DNA from: a bacterium | GTDB taxonomy: Bacteria > Krumholzibacteriota > Krumholzibacteriia > LZORAL124-64-63 | Assembly (NCBI GenBank): GCA_003353795.1 | Contig: PIVY01000004.1 | Span: 1-64,000, forward strand | Reading direction: 5' to 3' | Length of the DNA stretch: 64,000 nt | In this document: positions 1 to 8,641 of the stretch, one piece after another | Layout: the number at the start of each line of letters is the position of its first letter | Position numbering within the stretch: position 1 is the stretch's first letter | Made by a program: the position numbers and the translations under genes | Notes under the pieces: model-generated | Seen by the model: only the letters and a program-made list of their open reading frames with translations | Databases searched by the model: none | What the model was told of the DNA's origin: nothing

Positions 1-1122
1 CTGATTCCGGATCTGCCTCGGCCCCTCGCCAGACAGGCTCACGGGCGCCCAGGAGATATTCATGCGGTCGCGCGAGATGGCGGTGTTCGACCACCACTGC
101 AAGCCGGCGGCCGGGATGGTGAGCCGAAAGACCTCTTCGCTCGACTCCGGCATCGTGCCGCGTCCAGCGAGCAGGCCAACCGCAACTGCGACGGCCGCAA
201 CGGCCACGCCGCCGAGCGCCAACGGCCAGCGACGGGAGCGGGTTGCGACCATCGGGCCGGCCACCGGCTCGTCGTCGACGGCCAGGAGTTCGAGCCTCAG
301 GTCGGCGACGTCGCGTAAACGCTGGCGTGGGTCGCGCTGGAGGCAGCGCCGCAGCGCTCGCCGCACCGATACGGGCGTGGCGTCCGGCAGGAGATCGAGA
401 TCGGGATCGCGGGTGAGCACGGCGGCGAGGGAATCACTCACGGTGTCGCCGGCGAAGAGACGCGAGGCGGTGAGCATCTCGAAGAGCACCACGCCCGTGG
501 CCCAGATGTCGGCGCGTTTGTCGGTGTGCTGGCCGCGCGCCTGCTCGGGGCTCATGTAGGCCGCGGTGCCGAGGATGGTGCCGGCCTGGGTCATGGCCGC
601 CGTCAGGGTGGGCGACATGGAAGGGTCCACGTCGTCGCTGGTGTCGCCGGCCCAGGCGCGCGCGAGGCCGAAGTCGAGGATCTTCACCGTGCCGTCGGCG
701 GTGAGCATGATGTTGGCTGGTTTGAGGTCGCGGTGGACGATGCCCTTCTCGTGGGCCGCCTCCAGGCCCTCGGTGACCTGGACGGCGATCCGCAGCGCCT
801 CCTCCAGGTCGACGGGACCGCGTTCGAGCCGCTTGGCGAGATCTTCGCCATCGACCAGCTCCATGACCAGGAACCGCACCTCGCCGGTCTCCTCCAGCCC
901 GTAGATGGACGCGATGTTGGCGTGCTGCACGGTGGCCAGGGTACGGGCCTCGCGCTGGAATCGCGCCACGCGCTCGGCATCGGCGCTCATGGCCGGCGTC
1001 AGCGTCTTGAGGGCGACGTCGCGCTCCAGCTTGGTGTCACGGGCGCGATAGACGTCGCCCATGCCGCCGGAGCCGAGGTGGGAGACGACTTCGTAGTGTC
1101 CGTAGGTCTGGCCGGGTTGCAT
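1..1122 (-). CDS. Eukaryotic-like serine/threonine protein kinase (partial, runs off left edge)
   Basis: Minus-strand translation from ATG at 1122: MQPGQTYGHYEVVSHLGSGGMGDVYRARD...HRDLKPANIML...KILDFGLA...GTAAYMSPEQARG; canonical kinase motifs. Absent from ORF track because it is truncated by the window edge. Confidence 0.93.
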   Translation of the reverse strand, partial: MQPGQTYGHYEVVSHLGSGGMGDVYRARDTKLERDVALKTLTPAMSADAERVARFQREARTLATVQHANIASIYGLEETGEVRFLVMELVDGEDLAKRLERGPVDLEEALRIAVQVTEGLEAAHEKGIVHRDLKPANIMLTADGTVKILDFGLARAWAGDTSDDVDPSMSPTLTAAMTQAGTILGTAAYMSPEQARGQHTDKRADIWATGVVLFEMLTASRLFAGDTVSDSLAAVLTRDPDLDLLPDATPVSVRRALRRCLQRDPRQRLRDVADLRLELLAVDDEPVAGPMVATRSRRWPLALGGVAVAAVAVAVGLLAGRGTMPESSEEVFRLTIPAAGLQWWSNTAISRDRMNISWAPVSLSGEGPRQIRNQ

Positions 1123-1227
1123 GCGCGATCCTGGGTTGAATGGCGGGCGAGATCGTATAGAAACCCTCCATTCATACCCATGCGGACCTGATTCAGCCAG
1201 TCGGGCGAAGGGTCGATCGAACATGAC

Positions 1228-1259
1228 GAGGCCGACCTCTTCGCCGAGAGGTCGGCCTC
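1228..1259. terminator. Strong dyad GAGGCCGACCTCT-tcgccg-AGAGGTCGGCCTC, probable terminator
   Basis: 13-bp perfect stem, 6-nt loop, just downstream of the minus-strand CDS ending at 1283. Confidence 0.7.
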
Positions 1260-1282
1260 CACGAATCACCGGTGGCGGTCCT

Positions 1283-4200
1283 CTAGAACCGCTTCCACCG
1301 CCGCGCCTCGTCCCCGCCGTCGTTCTCGGGCACGAGGTGCTCGCCGCCACCGCTGTACGGCGCGCCCATCGCTTCGAGCGCATCGACCAGGGCGGGAATG
1401 TCGGTCAGGGCGATCCGGTCGATGACCGGCTGCACCTGCGCGAACTCCTGCGCCGCGGCCGCGATGCTCGCCTGCTGGGTCCCGGTGGGCCCCATGGTGG
1501 TGGAGCTCAGCGACCAGCGCACCCGACCCACGCGGCTGCGCACGTCGGTGGGCGTGGCCTCGTTGCGGCTGGCGATGGTCCGGTCGCCGCCCAGGATGAT
1601 CCACGCATCGCGCAGCTCGTTCTCCAGCGCAGCGATCTGCTCGAGATGCTCGTTGCTGGCCACGGCCGCGGCCGCCACCCGCAGGTACTCCAGGCGCTCA
1701 CGCGACTGCCGCAGACGCCGCGTGGCGCCTTCCACCTCGCGAGTCAGCTTCTGCACGTCCATCTCGAAGGCCAGCTTGGCCTGCTGATCGCCGGCCATGG
1801 GGTTGAGGTCGAGGTCGGTGACCACGAACTCCACGGGACCAGTCAGTGGCGTCTCCACGCCCTGCACGCGGCTGTGCATCTCCACGGTGTAGTTGCCGGC
1901 CACGGCCATGGGGCCGTCGTCCAGCTTCTCCCAGGGCGAATCCTCGGTGGCGTCGGCGCCTTCCACGGGACTCAGGCCGGCGTAGCGCAGGTTCCAGTCG
2001 GCGCGGTGGAGACCGCTGCCGGTCGAGGCGTTGATCCGCCGCACCACGGCGCCGCTCGCGTCACGAATGGTGAGCAGCACCTGCGGTTTCTCCTCGCGCT
2101 CCTCGGCGCGCAGGTCGTCCCAGCTGGGGTAAGAGACCGGCTCCTCGTTCTTCGACAGTTCCTTCTCTGCCTTCTGCCGCTGCGACTCCAGCGACTTCAG
2201 CCCGTCCTTCAGATAGAAGGTGAAGACCGCGCCGAAGGGCGGGTTGTCGCCCGACCAATCCTGGCCGCCGTCGCTGCCCGGACGCAGGCGGCTGGGGATG
2301 TACCGCAGCGCCGGCTTCACGGGGAAGAGGATGGCGTCCTGCTCGAGCTGTTCCTCGGTGAGGCCGCGCAGGGCACTGTAGTCGTCGAGCACGTAGAAAC
2401 CGCGACCGAAGGTGGCGATGACGATGTCGTTCTCGCGCCGCTGGATCTCGAGGTCCGGCACCTTGATGGTGGGCAGGTCGCCGCCCAGCTCGATCCACTG
2501 CTTGCCGTCGCGGGTGAAGAATACGGAGAACTCGGTGCCCAGGAAGAGCAGGTCGGAGTCGACGTGGTCCTGCCGGATGGAGAACGCGGTGCCGCGCTCG
2601 GGCAGGTCGCCGGTGATGGATTTCCACGACTTGCCGTAGTCGCGACTCACGTAGACGTACGGCGCCAGGTCGTTCTGCTTGCGGTTGTCGAGGGTAGCGT
2701 AGACGACGCCTTGCTCGTGGAGAGATGCGGTGAGGTCGTGGACATAGCTGCCCTTGGGCGCCTTGCCCACCTGGTCGGTGCGGGTCCAGGTCTGGCCGCC
2801 GTCACGGGTGACCTGCACCAGGCCGTCGTCGGTGCCGACGTAGAGCACGCCTTCCTCAAGGGGCGACTCGTCCAGGGCCACGATGGAGCCGTAGAACGAC
2901 GTCGACCGGTTCTTGGCCACGGTGTCGATGCCCCAGACCTTGCCCATCACCGGCAGGGTGTTGCGGTCGACGCCGGTGGTGAGGTCGCCCGAAATCTTCG
3001 TCCAGCTGTCGCCGCGATCATCGCTGCGGAAGAGCTTGTTGGCGGCGAAGTAGAGGCGCTGGGGGTTGTGCGGGCTGATGATCAGCGCCGAGTCCCAGTT
3101 CCACTTGAGGATCTCGCCGGGCTCGGCCTGGGGCTTGATGTCGATCTTCTCGCCGGTGGTCTTGTCGAAGCGCACGAGGTTGCCGTGCTGCCACTGGCTG
3201 TAGACGATGTTCGGGTTGCCGGGCTCGATGGCGGGCTCGAAGCCGTCGCCGCCCAGGGTCACGAACCAGTCCTCGGTGCGCACGCCCTGGCGGCTGAGCG
3301 TCCGGGTGGGTCCGCCCTGGGTGTTGTTGTCCTGGGTGCCGCCGTAGACGTTGTAGAAGGGCTCGGCGTCGTCGATGGCCAGGCGGTAGTACTGGGTGAT
3401 GGGCAGGTTCTTGGAGAAGCGCCACTGCTCGCCGCGATCGAAGGTCTCGTAGAGGCCGCCGTCGCAACCCACGAGCATGTGATCGGGATCGTCGGGGTCG
3501 ATCCACATGGAGTGATCGTCCACGTGCTTGCCCTTGAGCGGCACGTTGGACCAGGTCTTGCCGCCGTCCTCGCTGCGCTTGAACCAGGTGTCGAGGCTGT
3601 AGACGCGATCGCTGTCGTGGGGATCGACCCGGATCTGCTGGTAGTACTGCGGGCTGGTGGACACGTAGTCGCTGCGCCGCGACCAGTTCTCGCCGCCGTC
3701 GACCGAGCGGTAGAAGCCGCCCTTGTCACCCACGGCCTCGACGATGGCGTAGATGGTGTCGGGGGCCTTCTGGGCCAGCGCCAGGCCGATGCGACCCTTG
3801 TCGCCGCCGGGCAGGCCCTTGTTGATCTCGCGCCAGGTGGCGCCGCCGTCGGTGGTCTTGTGCACGCCGCCCTCGGGGCCGCCGTTGATGAGCGTCCAGG
3901 TGTGGCGCCGGCGCTGATAGCTGGCCGCGTAGATCACGTCGGGATCGCGCGGATCCATCTCCAGGCAGACCACGCCGGTGTCCTCACTGACGTCGAGAAC
4001 CTTGTTCCAGGTCTCGCCGCCATCGGTGGTCTTGTAGAGACCGCGATCGCCGCCGGGACCCCACACCGAACCCATGGCCGCCACGTAGACGATGTCGCCG
4101 TTCTGCGGATGGACGATGATCTCGCCGATGTGCATGGACTCCTTCAAGCCCATGTTCTTCCAGCTGCGACCGCCGTCGAGCGACTTGTAGACACCGTCGC

Positions 4201-4576
4201 CGTAGCTCACCGAGCGCTGGCTGTTGTTCTCGCCAGTGCCCACCCAGACCACGTTGGGATCGGTGGGATCGATGGCCAGACAACCGATGGCGTAGCTGCC
4301 CTCGTCGTCGAAGATGGGCTCGAAGGTGATGCCCGCGTTGGTGGTCTTCCAGATGTTGCCGCTGCAGACCGCCACGTACCAGTGCGACTTGTTGCGCGGG
4401 TCGACCGCGATGTCGCCGATCCGGCCGGACATCATCGCCGGCCCCAGCGCGCGCCAGGAGAGGCCGCCGAAGGTTCCGGAGGACCACTTCGAGTCATCTT
4501 CTTCGTCGTCGTCGGCCATGGCCGGCAGACTGAGCATCAGGGCCAGAGCGGCCAGCAGGAGCAGCAAGCGTTTCAC
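1283..4576 (-). CDS. Secreted sortilin/VPS10-BNR-repeat beta-propeller protein (glycosyl hydrolase-like)
   Basis: GTG start at 4576 after AAAGGAG; signal peptide VKRLLLLLAALALMLSLPAMA; repeated S-x-D-x-G-x-x-W BNR motifs (SLDGGRSWKN, TTDGGETWNK, SVDGGENWSR, SEDGGKTWSN). Confidence 0.88.
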   Translation of the reverse strand: MKRLLLLLAALALMLSLPAMADDDEEDDSKWSSGTFGGLSWRALGPAMMSGRIGDIAVDPRNKSHWYVAVCSGNIWKTTNAGITFEPIFDDEGSYAIGCLAIDPTDPNVVWVGTGENNSQRSVSYGDGVYKSLDGGRSWKNMGLKESMHIGEIIVHPQNGDIVYVAAMGSVWGPGGDRGLYKTTDGGETWNKVLDVSEDTGVVCLEMDPRDPDVIYAASYQRRRHTWTLINGGPEGGVHKTTDGGATWREINKGLPGGDKGRIGLALAQKAPDTIYAIVEAVGDKGGFYRSVDGGENWSRRSDYVSTSPQYYQQIRVDPHDSDRVYSLDTWFKRSEDGGKTWSNVPLKGKHVDDHSMWIDPDDPDHMLVGCDGGLYETFDRGEQWRFSKNLPITQYYRLAIDDAEPFYNVYGGTQDNNTQGGPTRTLSRQGVRTEDWFVTLGGDGFEPAIEPGNPNIVYSQWQHGNLVRFDKTTGEKIDIKPQAEPGEILKWNWDSALIISPHNPQRLYFAANKLFRSDDRGDSWTKISGDLTTGVDRNTLPVMGKVWGIDTVAKNRSTSFYGSIVALDESPLEEGVLYVGTDDGLVQVTRDGGQTWTRTDQVGKAPKGSYVHDLTASLHEQGVVYATLDNRKQNDLAPYVYVSRDYGKSWKSITGDLPERGTAFSIRQDHVDSDLLFLGTEFSVFFTRDGKQWIELGGDLPTIKVPDLEIQRRENDIVIATFGRGFYVLDDYSALRGLTEEQLEQDAILFPVKPALRYIPSRLRPGSDGGQDWSGDNPPFGAVFTFYLKDGLKSLESQRQKAEKELSKNEEPVSYPSWDDLRAEEREEKPQVLLTIRDASGAVVRRINASTGSGLHRADWNLRYAGLSPVEGADATEDSPWEKLDDGPMAVAGNYTVEMHSRVQGVETPLTGPVEFVVTDLDLNPMAGDQQAKLAFEMDVQKLTREVEGATRRLRQSRERLEYLRVAAAAVASNEHLEQIAALENELRDAWIILGGDRTIASRNEATPTDVRSRVGRVRWSLSSTTMGPTGTQQASIAAAAQEFAQVQPVIDRIALTDIPALVDALEAMGAPYSGGGEHLVPENDGGDEARRWKRF

Positions 4577-4757
4577 GGGGTCTCCTTTGCGAAGCTGAAC
4601 GGGCGAAGGAATCCGGGTACTGTAGCCGGGACGGCTGCCGGGGGCAAGTCTGACGGTATATGCGGATAGCAAGGGTCCAGCGGCCATGTTCATCGAGACG
4701 GAGAAGATCGATATAGATCTTTTATTTGTTGCAACTTGAGAGAGGTGTACGCACCCG

Positions 4758-5477
4758 TCACCCCTCGCCGACACCCAACTCGGCAACTTGTTCGACCACG
4801 GCCTCCACATTCCCGAGATCGGGCACCCAAGCAGCCGGCGGCCCATCGCGAACGACCACATCCTCCCGCCGCAACCCCATGGCCCCCGTCCCCAGAAACG
4901 GCAGCCCAACGGCCGCGGCCCCCGCGTGATCGTGCACCGTATCGCCCAGCACCACGAACGGCCCGCCCGACGATCGCGCCACCGCCGTCCGCACGATCTG
5001 CTCGCGCTCGCGCCCGTGGTCGCCGAACGCCGACGGCCCCTCGAACAACCCCAGATCGATGCCCGCCTCGCGCAGCTTGTAGAGCGCGAAGAACGACACG
5101 TTTCCCGTGACCACCCCGAGCACGTGGCCGGCCGAGCGCAGCGCAACCAGCACCTCCGGCACCCCGGGCAGCCGCCGATACACCGCCTCGCCACCCGGCA
5201 CGCCCGGCGCGAACACCGCCTCCGCCCGCGCCACCACCGCCTGCCAGATCGGTCCGTCGAGGGCGAACTCCGGCCGCTGCAGCCGAACCGCCCGCTCGGC
5301 GATGGCCCAGTCGGTGAGGCCGTGTTCGAGGCCGAGCGAGAAATCCACCGCGGGCGCGTCGCACACCTCGGCCAGCGCCCGGTTGATCGCCGCACGCTTC
5401 GGCGCCACGAATCCGGGCGGATCGCGCCTCGCCTTCACCAGCAAAGTGCCGTCGAGATCGCAAAGAATCGTGGCCAT
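4758..5477 (-). CDS. HAD-superfamily hydrolase
   Basis: MATILCDLDGTLLVKARR (DxDGT motif I), later VVLGDTVHDHAGA motif IV. Confidence 0.85.
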   Translation of the reverse strand: MATILCDLDGTLLVKARRDPPGFVAPKRAAINRALAEVCDAPAVDFSLGLEHGLTDWAIAERAVRLQRPEFALDGPIWQAVVARAEAVFAPGVPGGEAVYRRLPGVPEVLVALRSAGHVLGVVTGNVSFFALYKLREAGIDLGLFEGPSAFGDHGREREQIVRTAVARSSGGPFVVLGDTVHDHAGAAAVGLPFLGTGAMGLRREDVVVRDGPPAAWVPDLGNVEAVVEQVAELGVGEG

Positions 5478-5487
5478 GAACGAACCC

Positions 5488-6450
5488 TCAGTCGTCGTGC
5501 TTGAAGACCCTGGCCCAGTCCCGCGCCATGCTCACCTCGAACGTCCAAGGGTGCTCGGCCGCCAGGGCCGCGATGTGCTCGGTGCTGCGATCGTAGTCGT
5601 ACTCGCGCTCCGCGTCGTCGTGGTGGATCCACAGGGCCATGGCGCGGCGCGGACCGGTCACCGACCAGCGGCACATGGCCTGATCGTTGTTGCTGTTGCC
5701 GGCGGCGAAAATGGGTCGTCGACCGATGCGCAGCTCGATGTTGGCCGGCTTGTGCTGGTGGCCGTTGTAGACCTGCCGGTCGCCCCGCACCATGGTGACC
5801 TCGCCGCCTTCCTCGCCATAGACCGGCGGGGTCCACGAACCGATGACCCGCTCCGGCGGTATGCCCGCCGCGTCCTCCAGAAAGCTGCGCACGAACTGCT
5901 GCTCGGCGCCGGTCACCACCCAGACCTGGAAGTCGTGGGCCTCGAGCAAGCGCATGAGTTCGAGCATGGGCGGATAGTAGAGGTCGGTGGGGCGCACGCC
6001 GAAGCGGGGATCGCTGGCGCGGTCGAGGTAAGCGAGCGCCGAGTCCGTGAACGCAGTGACGGGCATGCCGGCATACGAGCGGATGAGCGCCTGGTAGGCC
6101 TCGCTGTAGCCGTACGCGCGCAGGGCGTCGCGATCGTCGGCCAGCCAGGCGCTGTAGGGCATGGTATCGGGACTCACCTTGCCGGCGTCCGCCATGCTGG
6201 CCATGAGTTGTACCTGGAACTGCGTCGACCAGTATCCCGGGCGCTCGCACCAGGACGTGCCGTCGTTGTCGATGACCGCCACCCGCTCGGCGACGGGTAC
6301 GAACTCGTCGCCGGCAGGATCGGTCACCGCGGCCAGGAAGTCCTCAATGGCGGTCTTGACCTCGCCGTCGCGCCAGTTCGGCAACGGATCGGCGGCCTGG
6401 GCGAGCGCGGCGGCGAACATGAAGACGACGAGGACGAGGTGGCGCAGCAT
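5488..6450 (-). CDS. Secreted HAD-family phosphatase-like protein
   Basis: MLRHLVLVVFMFAAALAQA signal; VAVIDNDGTSWCERPG (DxDGT); WVVTGAEQQFVR; AAGNSNNDQAMCRW. Confidence 0.8.
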   Translation of the reverse strand: MLRHLVLVVFMFAAALAQAADPLPNWRDGEVKTAIEDFLAAVTDPAGDEFVPVAERVAVIDNDGTSWCERPGYWSTQFQVQLMASMADAGKVSPDTMPYSAWLADDRDALRAYGYSEAYQALIRSYAGMPVTAFTDSALAYLDRASDPRFGVRPTDLYYPPMLELMRLLEAHDFQVWVVTGAEQQFVRSFLEDAAGIPPERVIGSWTPPVYGEEGGEVTMVRGDRQVYNGHQHKPANIELRIGRRPIFAAGNSNNDQAMCRWSVTGPRRAMALWIHHDDAEREYDYDRSTEHIAALAAEHPWTFEVSMARDWARVFKHDD

Positions 6451-6552
6451 GGGCGAACTCCCGGATTCATTGCTTCCTTGATGGACGGGCGGGCAATGGG
6501 CCCGCCTGCATGATGCCCTCGCCGTCGTGCGCCCGCCACCCGAGAGTTGACC

Positions 6553-7272
6553 ATGAGCTTCTACGACCAGTTCGCCAGCCACTACGAGCGTGTCTTTCCC
6601 TTCCGGCCCGCGACCCTCGCGTTCCTAGCGGCGCGATTGCCCGCGAGCGGCCGCGTACTCGACCTCGGTTGCGGCACCGGCCACTACACCGGCGCGCTGG
6701 CCGGCAAGGGCCTCGAGGCGGTCGGCCTGGACCTCGACAGCGACATGATCGACGCCGCTCGCGAGCGCTACGGCGGCGCTCTCTTCGCCGTGGGCGACCT
6801 CACGGAGATTGCCACCATCGCCGACGGCGCCGACGGGGGGTTCTGCATCGGCAACGTGCTGCCCCACCTGCCCCACGACCATCTCGACCGCTTCCTCGCC
6901 GACCTGGCCGGCCTGCTGGCGCCCGGCGCTCCCTGGATGGTCCAGACCGTGAACTTCGACCGGCTGTTGCCCCTCGCCGGCACGTACGAGTTCCCGCCGC
7001 TGGATGCGGGAGACGGTCTGGTGTTCCAGCGTCGGTACGAGGCCCGGCCCGGCGGCGAGATCGGCTTCGCCACGGCGCTCGCCCGCGACGGCGCGACGCT
7101 CTTCGCAGGCGAGGCTTCGCTCTGGCCCCTGGCCAGCGACGACCTCGTCGCCAGACACGCGGCCGCGGGCTTCGATCTGAAAGAGGCAGCGGGAGGATTC
7201 AACGGCGAGGCGTTCGACCCGACGGCTTCGGGCGGCTGCGTGCAGGTCTATCGCCGCAGCACCGACGCCTGA
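6553..7272 (+). CDS. Class I SAM-dependent methyltransferase
   Basis: MSFYDQFASHYERVFPF...GRVLDLGCGTGHYTGALAGKGLEAVGLDLDSDMID. Confidence 0.9.
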   Translation: MSFYDQFASHYERVFPFRPATLAFLAARLPASGRVLDLGCGTGHYTGALAGKGLEAVGLDLDSDMIDAARERYGGALFAVGDLTEIATIADGADGGFCIGNVLPHLPHDHLDRFLADLAGLLAPGAPWMVQTVNFDRLLPLAGTYEFPPLDAGDGLVFQRRYEARPGGEIGFATALARDGATLFAGEASLWPLASDDLVARHAAAGFDLKEAAGGFNGEAFDPTASGGCVQVYRRSTDA

Positions 7273-7273
7273 A

Positions 7274-7564
7274 CTACTGGCTGTCCATTTCCCCGTCGCA
7301 GCGGGGGCATGGCCGGGCGATGGGCCACGGCGTCAGGCCGGACTTTTCGCAGGTCGGGCACTGGGCCGCCACCGCGTGCCAGCGTTCGATGGGGATTCCG
7401 AACTCGGTCTCGCCGGGCACGAGCCGCGCCACCACCGCGTCCACCACGGCGTGGCACTGGCGGCAGACCATGGTCTTGAGCTTCACCTCGTGATCGCGAT
7501 CGGATCCACCCAGCACATTGGCGCGATATCCGCATTCAGCACAGTGGTATAGCTTGGTTTCCAT
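7274..7564 (-). CDS. Small zinc-ribbon protein
   Basis: METKLYHCAECGYRANV...CRQCHAV...CPTCEKSG...CPRCDGEMDSQ; four CxxC knuckles. Confidence 0.8.
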   Translation of the reverse strand: METKLYHCAECGYRANVLGGSDRDHEVKLKTMVCRQCHAVVDAVVARLVPGETEFGIPIERWHAVAAQCPTCEKSGLTPWPIARPCPRCDGEMDSQ

Positions 7565-7790
7565 GATCGGATCGCCTCTTTCTCGCGGCTGGATCCCGGC
7601 CTTGAATCGGCCGGATCGGACCGTTCGCTGAGCGGTGAGGTCTCCCAGCATACTAGCCCGCCGATCGAGTCCTGTCATCATCGGACCTGCATTGGGCCTG
7701 CATCGGGCCGCCCGGCTGGCGATCGGGTACTTTTTTGCTAATCTTTTGAACCTGCAACAACCCGGCGACAATCAGCGAGGGAGCCCGCCC

Positions 7791-8492
7791 ATGGTTGAGT
7801 TCACCGACGCCCAACACCGCACCTGGACCAAGCTTTACGGCATGTTGGAGCCCCGGATCGAGAAGATGGCCTGCAAGGAATACCTGGACGGATTCGCCGG
7901 CCTGGACATGGCCCGCGACCACGTCCCGACGGTCGACGAGTTGAACGCCAAGATCACCCCGGCCACCGGCTGGGCCGTGGTCCGCACCACCACCCGCTAC
8001 AGCGACGCGGTCGACTGGTACAGGATGTTCGACCAGAGGAAGTTCCTGATCACCGACTACATCCGTGAGGAAAATGAGCTGGAATTCACCCCTGAGCCCG
8101 ACATGTTCCACGACGTGTTCGGTCACCTCCCGTTCCTCATGGACAAGCAATACGTCGAGTTCGAGGAGCTCTTCGCTCCCACCTTCCTTCGGGTGGGCGA
8201 GGACGACCGCGAGAGGATCAAGCGACTGGCCTGGTACTCGGCCGAGTTCGGAATGATCCGCGAGAATGGCGACATGAAAGTGTTCGGTGCGGGACACCTG
8301 AGTTCGGCCGCCGAGATGGACCGCGTGGCCAGTGGCGAGGTCCCCATCAAGGAATTCGTCTGCGAGGACGTCATCGAGCACGCCAAGTCGGTGTGGGAGT
8401 TCAACAGCGTCCTGTTCGTGGCCGACAGCGTTCAGGCGTACCACGACGAGATCAAGCGGTTCTTCGACGCCATGCCGGACGGAGATAGCTAG
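7791..8492 (+). CDS. phhA: Phenylalanine 4-monooxygenase (aromatic amino acid hydroxylase)
   Basis: Conserved EPDMFHDVFGHLPFLMD iron-binding region and WYSAEFGMI; family recognised by motif. Confidence 0.87.
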   Translation: MVEFTDAQHRTWTKLYGMLEPRIEKMACKEYLDGFAGLDMARDHVPTVDELNAKITPATGWAVVRTTTRYSDAVDWYRMFDQRKFLITDYIREENELEFTPEPDMFHDVFGHLPFLMDKQYVEFEELFAPTFLRVGEDDRERIKRLAWYSAEFGMIRENGDMKVFGAGHLSSAAEMDRVASGEVPIKEFVCEDVIEHAKSVWEFNSVLFVADSVQAYHDEIKRFFDAMPDGDS

Positions 8493-8521
8493 CCGCCAAT
8501 CGTCATCGCCGACGACCACGG

Positions 8522-8550
8522 GGCCGGCTCCGCCATGGAGCCGGCCTTCT
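8522..8550 (+). terminator. Dyad GGCCGGCTCC-gccat-GGAGCCGGCC followed by TTCTTGTT
   Basis: 10-bp stem plus T-rich tail downstream of phhA-like CDS. Confidence 0.7.
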
Positions 8551-8641
8551 TGTTGCCGCCCGGGTCTACCCTTGAGATCGCTGTCGATCTGCGGAACTAT
8601 GGATGGGTTCCTCCGAACGCTGACCTCGGGAAGGCTGATCC

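Noticed and set aside
1121-4669. 1182-aa plus-strand ORF antisense to the BNR/VPS10 gene
   Set aside because: High-GC shadow frame (His/Gly/Val/Ala-rich, no domain); minus strand has signal peptide, RBS and clear repeats.
4577-5395. Extension of ORF 1283..5395 upstream of the BNR protein
   Set aside because: Frame is only open because it shadows the HAD gene; the true start is the GTG at 4576 with signal peptide and RBS.
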